Of a DNA stretch of 64,000 bases, positions 10,516 to 17,268 are shown one piece after another (position 1 is the first letter of the stretch; each line of letters begins with the position of its first letter). A model generated the notes under the pieces. That model made no database searches, was not told where the DNA came from, and was given only the letters and a program-made list of their open reading frames with translations. The position numbers were made by a program, and so were the translations under genes. Origin of the DNA: Rhizobiaceae bacterium (lineage in GTDB: Bacteria > Pseudomonadota > Alphaproteobacteria > Rhizobiales > Rhizobiaceae); contig JARGOX010000016.1 in assembly GCA_029233925.1 (NCBI GenBank), forward strand, positions 1-64,000. The letters run 5' to 3'.

Positions 10516-11565
10516 ATGCATTTTTCTTCAGACAATTGGGCAGGCGCCCATCCCAGCATAGCCGATGCATTGACGCATCATGCCGCCGGCTTTGCCGCCG
10601 CCTATGGCGCAAGTGATCTCGACAAAAAGGTCGAGGCGAAATTCAATGCATTGTTCGAACGTGATGTCGCCGTTTTCTTTGTGGGAACAGGCACAGCTGC
10701 CAATTCCCTGGCTTTGTCGACATTCAACAGACCGGGCGGCGTTTCCTTCTGCCACCGTGAAGCGCACATGCTTGAAGATGAGTGTGGCGCTCCGGAGTTT
10801 TTTTCCCACGGTGCGCGACTTGCCCCGGTCGACGGGATTGATGGAAAAATCAACCCGGAGCTGCTTGAAAACGAAATCCGGCGCTTTCCACCAAACGTCG
10901 TTCATGCCGGTCAGCCGATGGCGGTCAGCATAACGCAGGCAACCGAAATCGGCACGGTCTACAAGGCAGCCGAAGTGGATGACATTGCCGCAATCTGCCG
11001 CAAACATGATTTGCCGCTGCATATGGATGGTGCCCGCTTTGCCAACGCCCTGATCGCCCTTGAACTCAGTCCCGCAGACATGACCTGGCGGCGCGGCGTT
11101 GATATTTTGTCCTTCGGCGCGACGAAAAACGGCTGCTGGTGCGCCGAGGCGCTCGTTGTCTTCGATCCCGACAAGGCCAGGGACCTGCCCTTTTTGCGCA
11201 AACGTTCGGCGCAACTCTTTTCCAAGACCCGTTTCATTTCTGCGCAGCTGGATGCCTATTTTGAGAATGATCTATGGCTGCAACTGGCGTCACAGGCCAA
11301 TGCGATGTCTGACCTCTTGCAGGATGCAATCCGGCAATCTTCCAATGCACGGCTGGCCTGGAAAAGTGATGCCAATGAAGTCTTTGCCGTGATGACCCGC
11401 GAAAAATATGCAGCCCTGTTGCAGCAGGGCGCGCAATTTTATGAATGGAAGAAACCGCATTCGGTCGGTGATATCCTCGAAGACAATGAAATAATTGTCC
11501 GAATGGTCACAGGATTTGCCACCACGCCGGAACACGTCAGCGCATTTGCGGATCTATTGGGCTGA
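10516..11565 (+). CDS. ltaE: Threonine aldolase / beta-eliminating lyase family, PLP-dependent
   Basis: Fold-type I PLP enzyme expected to cleave L-threonine or L-allo-threonine to glycine and acetaldehyde. The start at 10516 (MHFSSDNWAG) follows GGAAG and leaves the conserved SDN near the N terminus; the frame opens 11 codons earlier without support. Motifs: VGTGTAANSLAL (cofactor phosphate region, about 55-66), HREAHM, LHMDGARFANAL (PLP-binding Asp), and SFGATKNG carrying the Schiff-base Lys near 200. At 349 residues it is of the usual length. It stands alone, divergent from gltB; substrate stereochemistry cannot be told from sequence. Confidence 0.88.
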   Translation: MHFSSDNWAGAHPSIADALTHHAAGFAAAYGASDLDKKVEAKFNALFERDVAVFFVGTGTAANSLALSTFNRPGGVSFCHREAHMLEDECGAPEFFSHGARLAPVDGIDGKINPELLENEIRRFPPNVVHAGQPMAVSITQATEIGTVYKAAEVDDIAAICRKHDLPLHMDGARFANALIALELSPADMTWRRGVDILSFGATKNGCWCAEALVVFDPDKARDLPFLRKRSAQLFSKTRFISAQLDAYFENDLWLQLASQANAMSDLLQDAIRQSSNARLAWKSDANEVFAVMTREKYAALLQQGAQFYEWKKPHSVGDILEDNEIIVRMVTGFATTPEHVSAFADLLG

Positions 11566-11570
11566 CGGAT

Positions 11571-11594
11571 GGCTTATGCCAAAGATCGGTAATC
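11571..11594 (+). repeat. Short dispersed intergenic repeat, copy 2
   Basis: GGCTTATGCCAAAGATCGGT plus AATC begins five bases after the aldolase stop codon and matches the element at 3694-3717 at 22 of 24 positions. Both copies have the same orientation relative to the upstream gene. Confidence 0.6.
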
Positions 11595-11710
11595 CCCTGT
11601 GGGGCGGTTCGCGATCACGCGCGTTGACGCCAATGTCACGAAATACCCGTTCAAGATAACACGCTGTTGATTTCCACTTTATCTGCTTTTTCATCACACT
11701 GGTTCCATCG

Positions 11711-11726
11711 CCCCCAAATTCGGGGG
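11711..11726 (+). promoter_or_regulatory. Leader hairpin before bufA1
   Basis: CCCCCAAATTCGGGGG can fold into a 5-bp G-C stem with a 6-base loop. It lies 12 bases upstream of the GAGGAG ribosome site (11739-11744) of bufA1. It could insulate or regulate translation of the small precursor; no known riboswitch class is recognised. Confidence 0.4.
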
Positions 11727-11750
11727 AGGACAAAAGCTGAGGAGATCAAT

Positions 11751-12053
11751 ATGTCCAAGAAAACAATCATAGGCGCATCGGCCATTGCCGGTGCCGTTGC
11801 CATGGCTTTGTCCGGCGCGACACTGCTTACATCCACAAGCACGGCTTCGGCCAAGGAAAAATGCTTCGGCGTTGCCATGGCCGGCGAGAATGACTGCGCA
11901 GCCGGACCTGGAACGACCTGCGCCGGTACATCAAAAGTCGACTATCAGGGCAACGCCTGGTCCCTGGTTGACGATGGCACCTGCACCACGATGAAACTGC
12001 CAGATGGCCGCACCGGATCTTTGGAAGCTCTGGAACGCGATCTGCCGGCATAA
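11751..12053 (+). CDS. bufA1: BufA1-type bufferin precursor (DUF2282), copper-binding RiPP
   Basis: Small exported precursor of a ribosomally made, post-translationally modified metallophore. The ATG follows GAGGAGATCAAT. The first ~34 residues form an N-terminal signal (KK, then a hydrophobic Ala/Gly-rich stretch, TASA before KEK). The mature part of about 66 residues has exactly four Cys, at 38, 49, 57 and 78, in the DUF2282 pattern [25 protein letters not shown]. In described bufferins, the DUF692/DUF2063 pair converts core Cys to thiooxazole and the product binds copper in the periplasm. Both partners follow here, which makes the call strong. The leader is a Sec-type signal rather than a short RiPP leader, as is normal for this class. 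Confidence 0.88.
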   Translation: MSKKTIIGASAIAGAVAMALSGATLLTSTSTASAKEKCFGVAMAGENDCAAGPGTTCAGTSKVDYQGNAWSLVDDGTCTTMKLPDGRTGSLEALERDLPA

Positions 12054-12062
12054 TGACCTTCG

Positions 12063-12115
12063 ACATGCGCATGTTTGACGACAAGTTCCACGACGGAAAT
12101 TACCGCATGCGCATG
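12063..12115. promoter_or_regulatory. Paired CATGCGCATG palindromes between bufA1 and bufB
   Basis: ACATGCGCATGT (12063-12074) and CATGCGCATG (12106-12115) are two self-complementary copies whose starts are 42 bases apart, four helical turns. They sit in the 169-base gap between the precursor gene and the maturation genes. They may be a dimer-binding regulatory site or may act in RNA as small stems that set precursor-to-enzyme expression ratio. Confidence 0.4.
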
Positions 12116-12222
12116 TCCCTTGCCCCATGTCCCATACCCCGTGCCTTTGTGCTATTGAGTACATGAGGACATGACACGCGATCAGACAATCGCGCGGCCT
12201 TTTGAAACGGGAGATCAATGTG

Positions 12223-13143
12223 ATGCCTGCCACCTCCGGCGCGAAAACGCATATCAATGCCCGTTTTGAAGACAAGAGCATTCCCCCCCGCGCGGGCGCC
12301 GGGCTGAAGGCGGAGCATGTGGATGCAATTCTCCAGGACGACTACCACATTGGCTTTCTGGAGGTTCACGCGGAAAACTATATGGGCGACGGCGGCGCAC
12401 CGCATCGCGCATTGAACGCCATCAGGCAGAATTTTCCGCTCTGCGTACACGGTGTCGGACTGTCGATCGGCAGCGAAAAAGCGCTCGACAAAGTGCATCT
12501 GGATCGGTTGAAAAAGGTCGTGGAACGCTATGAACCGGGTCTGGTATCCGAACATCTTGCCTGGTCCACCCATGACAACAGCTACTACAATGACCTCTTG
12601 CCGGTGCCCTATGATCAGCCAACCCTCGACAGGGTCTGCGATCACATCGATCAGGTGCAGGAAGTCCTCGGTCGCAAGATTCTGCTGGAAAACCCGTCGA
12701 CCTATCTGCAGTTCGACCACTCGACCATGAGCGAAACCGATTTCATCGCTCAGATTGCCCGCCGGTCCGGCTGTGGCCTGCTGCTGGATATCAACAATGT
12801 GTTTGTCTCTGCCACCAATCAGCACTATCGGCCTTTGACCTATCTGTCCGAATTTCCGCTTGAGAAAGTGGAGGAGATCCATCTTGCCGGTCATGCCACC
12901 GATACCGATGACGACGGCCGACCACTGTTGATCGACGCCCATGACCGCCCGGTCGACGATGCGGTCTGGAAGCTCTATGACATCGTGATCGGTCAGATGG
13001 GCCCCGTGCCAACGCTGATCGAATGGGACAATGATGTACCCGACTGGCCGGTGCTGCGCCGCGAGGCCTTGCGCGCCGACGAGATTCTTGAGCGCCGGGC
13101 TGGAAACTACATGCTGGGGAGCCGCCATGCGGCGGTCTGCTGA
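12223..13143 (+). CDS. bufB: BufB, DUF692 multinuclear non-heme iron oxidase
   Basis: TIM-barrel enzyme of the MbnB/DUF692 family, expected to oxidise Cys of the precursor to thiooxazole together with BufC. The ATG at 12223 has GGAG nine bases upstream; an in-frame TTG at 12202 is possible. His, Asp and Glu clusters that supply iron ligands in this family are visible: EVHAENY (about 47-53), CVHGVGLS (74-81), SEHLAWS (109-115), LLENPSTY (154-161), LLLDINN (186-192), HLAGH (220-224), IDAHDRPV (237-244) and LIEWDND (265-271). At 306 residues it is slightly longer than MbnB. Its stop overlaps bufC by 17 bases, so the two are translationally coupled. Confidence 0.92.
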   Translation: MPATSGAKTHINARFEDKSIPPRAGAGLKAEHVDAILQDDYHIGFLEVHAENYMGDGGAPHRALNAIRQNFPLCVHGVGLSIGSEKALDKVHLDRLKKVVERYEPGLVSEHLAWSTHDNSYYNDLLPVPYDQPTLDRVCDHIDQVQEVLGRKILLENPSTYLQFDHSTMSETDFIAQIARRSGCGLLLDINNVFVSATNQHYRPLTYLSEFPLEKVEEIHLAGHATDTDDDGRPLLIDAHDRPVDDAVWKLYDIVIGQMGPVPTLIEWDNDVPDWPVLRREALRADEILERRAGNYMLGSRHAAVC

Positions 13144-13957
13144 AATTTCGACCCCCGGAAATATTGCGCCATTGGGAGATTTCACCAATGCCCTTGTCGA
13201 CCCGGATTTGCCAACACCCAGGGGCGTGATGGGTCCGGGCGGCGCGAAAGCCGACAAGCGCTTCGATGTCTACCGCAACAATGTCACCGTCGGACTGGTC
13301 AATGCCCTGGTCGACATTTTCCCGGCGGTCCACCGTCTGGTTGGCGACGCCTTTTTTCGGCAAATGGCCAGAGTCTATGTTCAGGCGGAAAGACCCCACT
13401 CCCCTTTGCTGTTTGAATATGGCGGCACGTTCCCGCAATTTCTGGAGACCTTTGCGCCGGTCGAACATCTTTCCTATCTTGCCGATGTGGCCCGCCTTGA
13501 ACGCCAGTGGCTGGATGCCTTTCACGCTGCGGACAGCAAGGTTCTGGAGGCGCAAGACCTGGGTGCCGTGAACCCGGAAGATCTGCCGCATGCCCGATTC
13601 ATCCGCCATCCCGCCGCCTATGTCTTGCGATCATCCTTTGCAGTCGTCTCCATATTCTCCGCCAACCGATCAGGTCAAAGCCTCTCCCATATCGATCCGG
13701 ATGCAGCAGAGGATGGTCTTGTCTCGCGGCCTCACCATGACGTCGAAGTCAGGCAATTGCCGCCGGGCGCTGCTGTTTTCCTGGCGATGCTGATGGATGG
13801 AGAAACCTTGGGTCAGGCCGCCTCTCAAGCCGCAGACGAGGCGGAAGATTTTGATCTTGCGACAGCCATTTCCGGCATGCTCGAAGCCGGCATTTTTGCC
13901 GGAATTTCAATCAATACGCATAGTAAGAGAGAGACCATCCATGACCAGAGTGATTGA
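13127..13957 (+). CDS. bufC: BufC, DUF2063-domain partner of the DUF692 oxidase
   Basis: Recognition and scaffold partner that binds precursor and DUF692 enzyme in the bufferin and Hvf systems. The start at 13127 (MRRSAEIST) follows GGGGAG and overlaps the end of bufB; the frame is open 32 codons further upstream but that part is only a shadow of bufB. The N-terminal half (about 15-115) carries the DUF2063 pattern: phage-like helix FTNALVDPD, then RFDVYRNNVTVGLVNALVDIFPAV in two pieces, VGDAFFRQMAR, and LARLERQW-like helices. The C-terminal half (about 150-276) is the winged-helix-like region typical of BufC/HvfC. It overlaps doxX by 17 bases. Confidence 0.88.
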   Translation: MRRSAEISTPGNIAPLGDFTNALVDPDLPTPRGVMGPGGAKADKRFDVYRNNVTVGLVNALVDIFPAVHRLVGDAFFRQMARVYVQAERPHSPLLFEYGGTFPQFLETFAPVEHLSYLADVARLERQWLDAFHAADSKVLEAQDLGAVNPEDLPHARFIRHPAAYVLRSSFAVVSIFSANRSGQSLSHIDPDAAEDGLVSRPHHDVEVRQLPPGAAVFLAMLMDGETLGQAASQAADEAEDFDLATAISGMLEAGIFAGISINTHSKRETIHDQSD

Positions 13958-14510
13958 GTTCTTCCGGCAATTGCATGACACGATATTTCGCCTGGTTGAA
14001 AGACTGACTGACGGATGGTTCTTTGGGCTGTTTGCGCGTTTTGTCTTCACAGCCACACTCTATGTCTACTTTCTGAATTCCGCCAAAACCAAGGTTGGAG
14101 AGGGCATTCTGGGATTTTTTCAGGTGTCTGATGGCGCCTATATACAGATCGCCGGCAAGGCGTTCGAAGCGGCCGGATATGATTCCAGTGCCTTGCCATT
14201 GTCGGCCCATATCATGGTCATCTCCGGCACCTATGCAGAATTCATCTTGCCGCTGCTGGTCATTCTCGGTCTGTTTGCCCGGATCGGCGCCGTCGGCATG
14301 ATCGTCTTTATCTTCGTGCAGTCCTATGTCGATGTCACCGCCCATGGCGTTGCATTGGGATCGCTTTTCAGCGGGCAGCCGGGCGATATCATGGCACAGC
14401 GTCTCCTGTGGCTCGTACCGCTTGTCTACATAGCCCTGAGGGGCGCAGGAAAAATCGCCCTGGATTTCCCCCTTTCACGCTGGTGGCAGCGGAAAATGAC
14501 TGGGTGGTAG
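13941..14510 (+). CDS. DoxX-family membrane protein of the bufferin operon
   Basis: Integral inner-membrane protein of 189 residues with four hydrophobic segments (about 24-46, 80-105, 108-128 and 150-172). The ATG at 13941 follows AAGAGAGAG inside the end of bufC, so expression is coupled to the maturation genes. A DoxX member is the usual fourth gene in bufferin and Hvf-type clusters. Its role there is not established; a link to quinone or copper redox chemistry or to export has been considered for the family. It is followed by a strong terminator that closes the operon. Confidence 0.82.
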   Translation: MTRVIEFFRQLHDTIFRLVERLTDGWFFGLFARFVFTATLYVYFLNSAKTKVGEGILGFFQVSDGAYIQIAGKAFEAAGYDSSALPLSAHIMVISGTYAEFILPLLVILGLFARIGAVGMIVFIFVQSYVDVTAHGVALGSLFSGQPGDIMAQRLLWLVPLVYIALRGAGKIALDFPLSRWWQRKMTGW

Positions 14511-14539
14511 AACGCTTTATTCATTATGGATGACCGCAA

Positions 14540-14566
14540 AAAACGGCGCCACCGGGGCGCCGTTTT
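14540..14566. terminator. Bidirectional intrinsic terminator between doxX and hsp20
   Basis: AAAACGGCGCC, loop ACCGG, GGCGCCGTTTT: a perfect 11-bp stem with A-tract and T-tract at opposite ends, so it can end transcripts from both converging genes. It lies 30 bases after doxX and 20 bases beyond the hsp20 stop. Confidence 0.9.
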
Positions 14567-14585
14567 CAATTCACGGATCGGCTGA

Positions 14586-15059
14586 TCAGTTGACGGTTTC
14601 AGCTTCGATCTGTTTTCTCCCACCCTCCGGGCCGGCTGCAGAAATCGCAATACGCCGCGGCTTCATGGTTTCGGGAATTTCCCGCACAAGATCCACGTGC
14701 AGCAAACCGTTTTCGAGTGAAGCACCTTTGATTTCAACATATTCGGCAAGCTGAAAACGACGCTCGAATGCGCGCTTGGCGATTCCGCGGTACAGGAATT
14801 CGCCGTTTGCCTGATCGGCATTCTCGGCCTTCTCGCCCTTGACCGTCAGCACGTGTTCGCGTGCCTCGATCGACAATTCGCTTTCGCTGAATCCAGCGAC
14901 TGCCATGGTTATCCGGTAAGAATTCTCGCCGGTGCTTTCGATGTTGTAGGGTGGGTATGTCTGAACCTGCTCTGGCTGTGCCAGACTGTCCAGCATAGTA
15001 AACATCCGGTCGAAACCGACTGTTGAACGATAGAGTGGTGAAAAATCGACGTGACGCAT
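14586..15059 (-). CDS. ibpA: Small heat-shock protein, Hsp20/IbpA family
   Basis: ATP-independent holdase chaperone of the cytoplasm. The start at 15059 (MRHVDFSPLYRS) follows GGAGGA; the frame extends 15 codons upstream only because that leader is open. The alpha-crystallin domain covers about residues 38-130 (YPPYNIE, YRITMAVAGFSESEL, LTVKGEK, GIAKRAFERRFQLAEYVE as pieces), with the C-terminal strand LVREIPE followed by a tail containing KPRRIAI. At 157 residues it is standard for rhizobial class A proteins. The leader contains a ROSE-like hairpin, consistent with heat induction at the level of translation. Confidence 0.93.
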   Translation of the reverse strand: MRHVDFSPLYRSTVGFDRMFTMLDSLAQPEQVQTYPPYNIESTGENSYRITMAVAGFSESELSIEAREHVLTVKGEKAENADQANGEFLYRGIAKRAFERRFQLAEYVEIKGASLENGLLHVDLVREIPETMKPRRIAISAAGPEGGRKQIEAETVN

Positions 15060-15120
15060 GGTCTGTCCTCCAATGAGCGACGGTTGTTGATCTGGCATCG
15101 TCAACCCCCGGCATGCGGCG
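15060..15120 (-). promoter_or_regulatory. ROSE-like RNA thermometer in the hsp20 leader
   Basis: On the minus strand the bases next to the start codon read GTCGCT, loop CATTGG, AGGAC. UCGCU pairing with the Shine-Dalgarno AGGA and leaving one G unpaired is the hallmark of the ROSE anti-SD hairpin. A second hairpin GTTGA/TCAAC (plus-strand 15086-15105) lies just upstream, as in multi-stem ROSE elements. The call rests on the motif and gene identity, not on a folding calculation. Confidence 0.6.
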
Positions 15121-15290
15121 GGTCATTCAGCCAGCAGGCCCTTGTTGGCACCTGCAGACCATAGGTGGGAACTGTATTTCGAAGTTTCAAGATTTACCGG
15201 TCAGCACATGCACTTGCGTCTGCTGCCGGTTGATTATCTGGATTGCAGAGCCTCTGCCGGCTCTGTAAACAGACAGGCAGGAGCGCCTGA

Positions 15291-16235
15291 ATGACCAGCA
15301 GCATCATATTCGATACACCGGACAATCCGGCACCGCAGAACGCCATTACCGGGTATTTCGATACCCACGACGGAACAAAGCTGCGCTACGCCATATTTCG
15401 ATCAAAAGCCACGCTTGCCAAAGGCACGATTGTTCTGCTGCAGGGTCGCAATGAAACAATTGAAAAATACTATGAGACCATAGGCAATCTGACCGATGCA
15501 GGCCTTTGGGTGGCCACCTTCGACTGGCGTGGCCAGGGCGGGTCCCAGCGGCTGCTGCTGGATTCGAATGCCGGTTATGTGGAGCACTTTGCCGACTATG
15601 AGCGTGATCTGGAATTTTTTCTCGAAAATATTGTTCTGCCGGACGCCCGCCTGCCGTTCTATGTCATCGGTCATTCCACCGGCGGACTGATTGCCTTGTC
15701 AGCCGCCCCACGGCTGACCAATCGGGTGGAGCGAATGGCCGTATTCTCACCCTTCATCGGGCTGAGCCATGCCCAATTCAGCCAGCGCACACTGCGCATT
15801 CTGACACGGCTTGCCAGCCAGTTGGGATTTGGCAAATATCCCGCACCCGGTCGCCAAAACAGCAGTGCAGATTTCACCGGTAATGTTCTGACCTCGGATG
15901 CAGCACGGTTCAAACGCAATCGGGCAATCTATGAGACCTGCCCCCAGTTTACACTTGGCAGGCCGAGTTTGCGCTGGATATCGGAATCACTGCGCACGAT
16001 GAAACGGGTCAATGATCCAGCACATCTGGCATCGATTCGCATTCCAACCCTTATAATGGGCGCTGGTGCCGATTCAATTGTGCCGATTGCCGCCATTGAA
16101 GAGATGGCAACGCGATTTCGCGCCTGCGATCTGATCACCGTTGACTATGCACGCCATGAAATGTTTCAGGAGGCCGATCTGTACCGCGACCAGGTGATGG
16201 CTGCACTCACGACCTTCATTCCCGGCGAGGCCTGA
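15291..16235 (+). CDS. Alpha/beta hydrolase, lysophospholipase (PldB-like) family
   Basis: Cytoplasmic-looking serine hydrolase of 314 residues. An extended N terminus precedes the core; ILLQGRNE-type oxyanion strand is near 48, FDWRGQGGS at 77-85, and the nucleophile elbow GHSTGG places Ser at about 129. The acid is probably the Asp of GADSIVP (about 260) and the His that of YARHEM (about 286). This order matches monoglyceride lipase/lysophospholipase members common in Rhizobiales. It is a single gene 186 bases beyond the divergent hsp20 leader. Substrate not deducible. Confidence 0.82.
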   Translation: MTSSIIFDTPDNPAPQNAITGYFDTHDGTKLRYAIFRSKATLAKGTIVLLQGRNETIEKYYETIGNLTDAGLWVATFDWRGQGGSQRLLLDSNAGYVEHFADYERDLEFFLENIVLPDARLPFYVIGHSTGGLIALSAAPRLTNRVERMAVFSPFIGLSHAQFSQRTLRILTRLASQLGFGKYPAPGRQNSSADFTGNVLTSDAARFKRNRAIYETCPQFTLGRPSLRWISESLRTMKRVNDPAHLASIRIPTLIMGAGADSIVPIAAIEEMATRFRACDLITVDYARHEMFQEADLYRDQVMAALTTFIPGEA

Positions 16236-16251
16236 ATATCTTTCATGAAAT

Positions 16252-17025
16252 TCAACCGTTGAGCAAAGCCATGGCCTCTTGATGAACCGCTTTGCTTCCG
16301 GCTGCAATAATATTGCCGCCCTTCTCGGGCCGCCCGCCATCCCAGGTCGTCACGATGGCCCCGGCCGATTCCAGCACCATGATCAGTCCGCCGATATCAT
16401 AGGGCTGAAGATCATTTTCGATGACCAGATCGATATGCCCGGCTGCGATCAGTGAATAGGCGTAGCAATCGCAACCATAGCGGAACAGATTGACCTTTTG
16501 CTCGACGGCGCCATAACGCGCGGCCTGATCACCGGTAAAAAGATGTGGCGATGTCGTCAGCAATGTGGCCTGCGCCAATGACGCGCATGGACGCGATTTC
16601 ACCCGAGATTTGCCTTCGGGGCCGCGATAGTAGGTGCCGCTGTGATCGGCCACGTAGCGCTCTCCGGTAAACGGCTGGTCCATCAGGCCAAGCACCGCCC
16701 GGCCCTTGTGATACAGTCCGATCAATGTGCCCCAGACCGGGAGGCCGGAAATGAATGCCCGTGTGCCGTCAATGGGATCGATGACCCAGACATAATCACG
16801 ATCCAGCCCCACATTGCCATGTTCCTCGCCCATGATCCCGTGATGTTCAAAACGCGCGTGAATCAGCGCACGAATTGCGGTTTCCGCTGATCGATCCGCT
16901 TCGGTCACCGGATCAAAACCGCTGTGCAACTTATTGCTTATGGCCGCGGCCGTGCGAAACCGCGGTAGCGTTTCCTTCGCAGCGGCGTCAGCCAGCAGAT
17001 GGAGAAATTCAAGATCAGGCTGCAT
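16252..17025 (-). CDS. Inositol-monophosphatase-family phosphatase (histidinol-phosphatase-like)
   Basis: Mg-dependent Li-sensitive-type phosphatase. The start at 17025 (MQPDLEFLHL) sits after AGAGAG; further upstream the frame overlaps the small-RNA region. Metal-binding motifs are GEEHG (about 66-70) and DPIDGTRAF (83-91), with DPVTEADR at 38-45. The C-terminal motif reads LQPYDIGG rather than WDxAA, the variant typical of HisN-type histidinol-phosphate phosphatases and related sugar phosphatases. It could act on histidinol-phosphate or an inositol phosphate; sequence alone does not decide. The upstream small RNA resembles one first named after its position by suhB, a gene of this family. 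Confidence 0.85.
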   Translation of the reverse strand: MQPDLEFLHLLADAAAKETLPRFRTAAAISNKLHSGFDPVTEADRSAETAIRALIHARFEHHGIMGEEHGNVGLDRDYVWVIDPIDGTRAFISGLPVWGTLIGLYHKGRAVLGLMDQPFTGERYVADHSGTYYRGPEGKSRVKSRPCASLAQATLLTTSPHLFTGDQAARYGAVEQKVNLFRYGCDCYAYSLIAAGHIDLVIENDLQPYDIGGLIMVLESAGAIVTTWDGGRPEKGGNIIAAGSKAVHQEAMALLNG

Positions 17026-17121
17026 GGATGCTCTCTGTGGAAAACGCACGCGATCGAATGTCGGTGCAGGAGGGTGAATGTCTACTTTTGCTGCAACTGC
17101 GAAAAGATTAACAAAAAATAC

Positions 17122-17150
17122 TTGACTTTTGTGCGGCGCAACATTAATTT
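17122..17150 (+). promoter_or_regulatory. Promoter of the small RNA
   Basis: TTGACT at 17122-17127 and TAATTT at 17145-17150 with a 17-base spacer, placed just ahead of the small-RNA body. The upstream region is A-rich (an UP-like tract). Confidence 0.6.
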
Positions 17151-17153
17151 GAA

Positions 17154-17236
17154 AGTGCAGCCAACGGCTGTATCTGCCCTTCTTGGGCATTTCCTCCCTA
17201 GACTCGACCGCTCCTCAATGGTGCGGTCTTTTTTTT
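17154..17236 (+). ncRNA. mmgR: suhB/MmgR (alpha-r8) family small RNA
   Basis: A compact transcript of about 80 bases with its own promoter and terminator, lying divergently upstream of the inositol-phosphatase gene. It has a first hairpin CAGCC-AAC-GGCTG (17158-17170), a single-stranded pyrimidine stretch TTTCCTCCCT, and a Rho-independent terminator GACCGC...GCGGTC followed by eight T. The unpaired UUUCCUCCCU stretch and this genomic position fit the Rhizobiales suhB/MmgR family, which in Sinorhizobium limits polyhydroxybutyrate granule formation. The CCUCCC core can pair with Shine-Dalgarno sequences of targets. The exact 5' end is estimated. Confidence 0.78.
17206..17236 (+). terminator. 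Rho-independent terminator of the small RNA
   Basis: GACCGCTCC, loop TCAAT, GGTGCGGTC with one T-T mismatch, followed by TTTTTTTT. No plus-strand protein gene ends here, which supports a free-standing small RNA. Confidence 0.85.
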
Positions 17237-17268
17237 GGCAGAGCGCCATCTGCGTCAAGCAATAAAGT

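Noticed and set aside
12100..13257. 385-codon minus-strand frame over bufB
   Set aside because: Antisense shadow; the DUF692 motifs on the plus strand are unambiguous.
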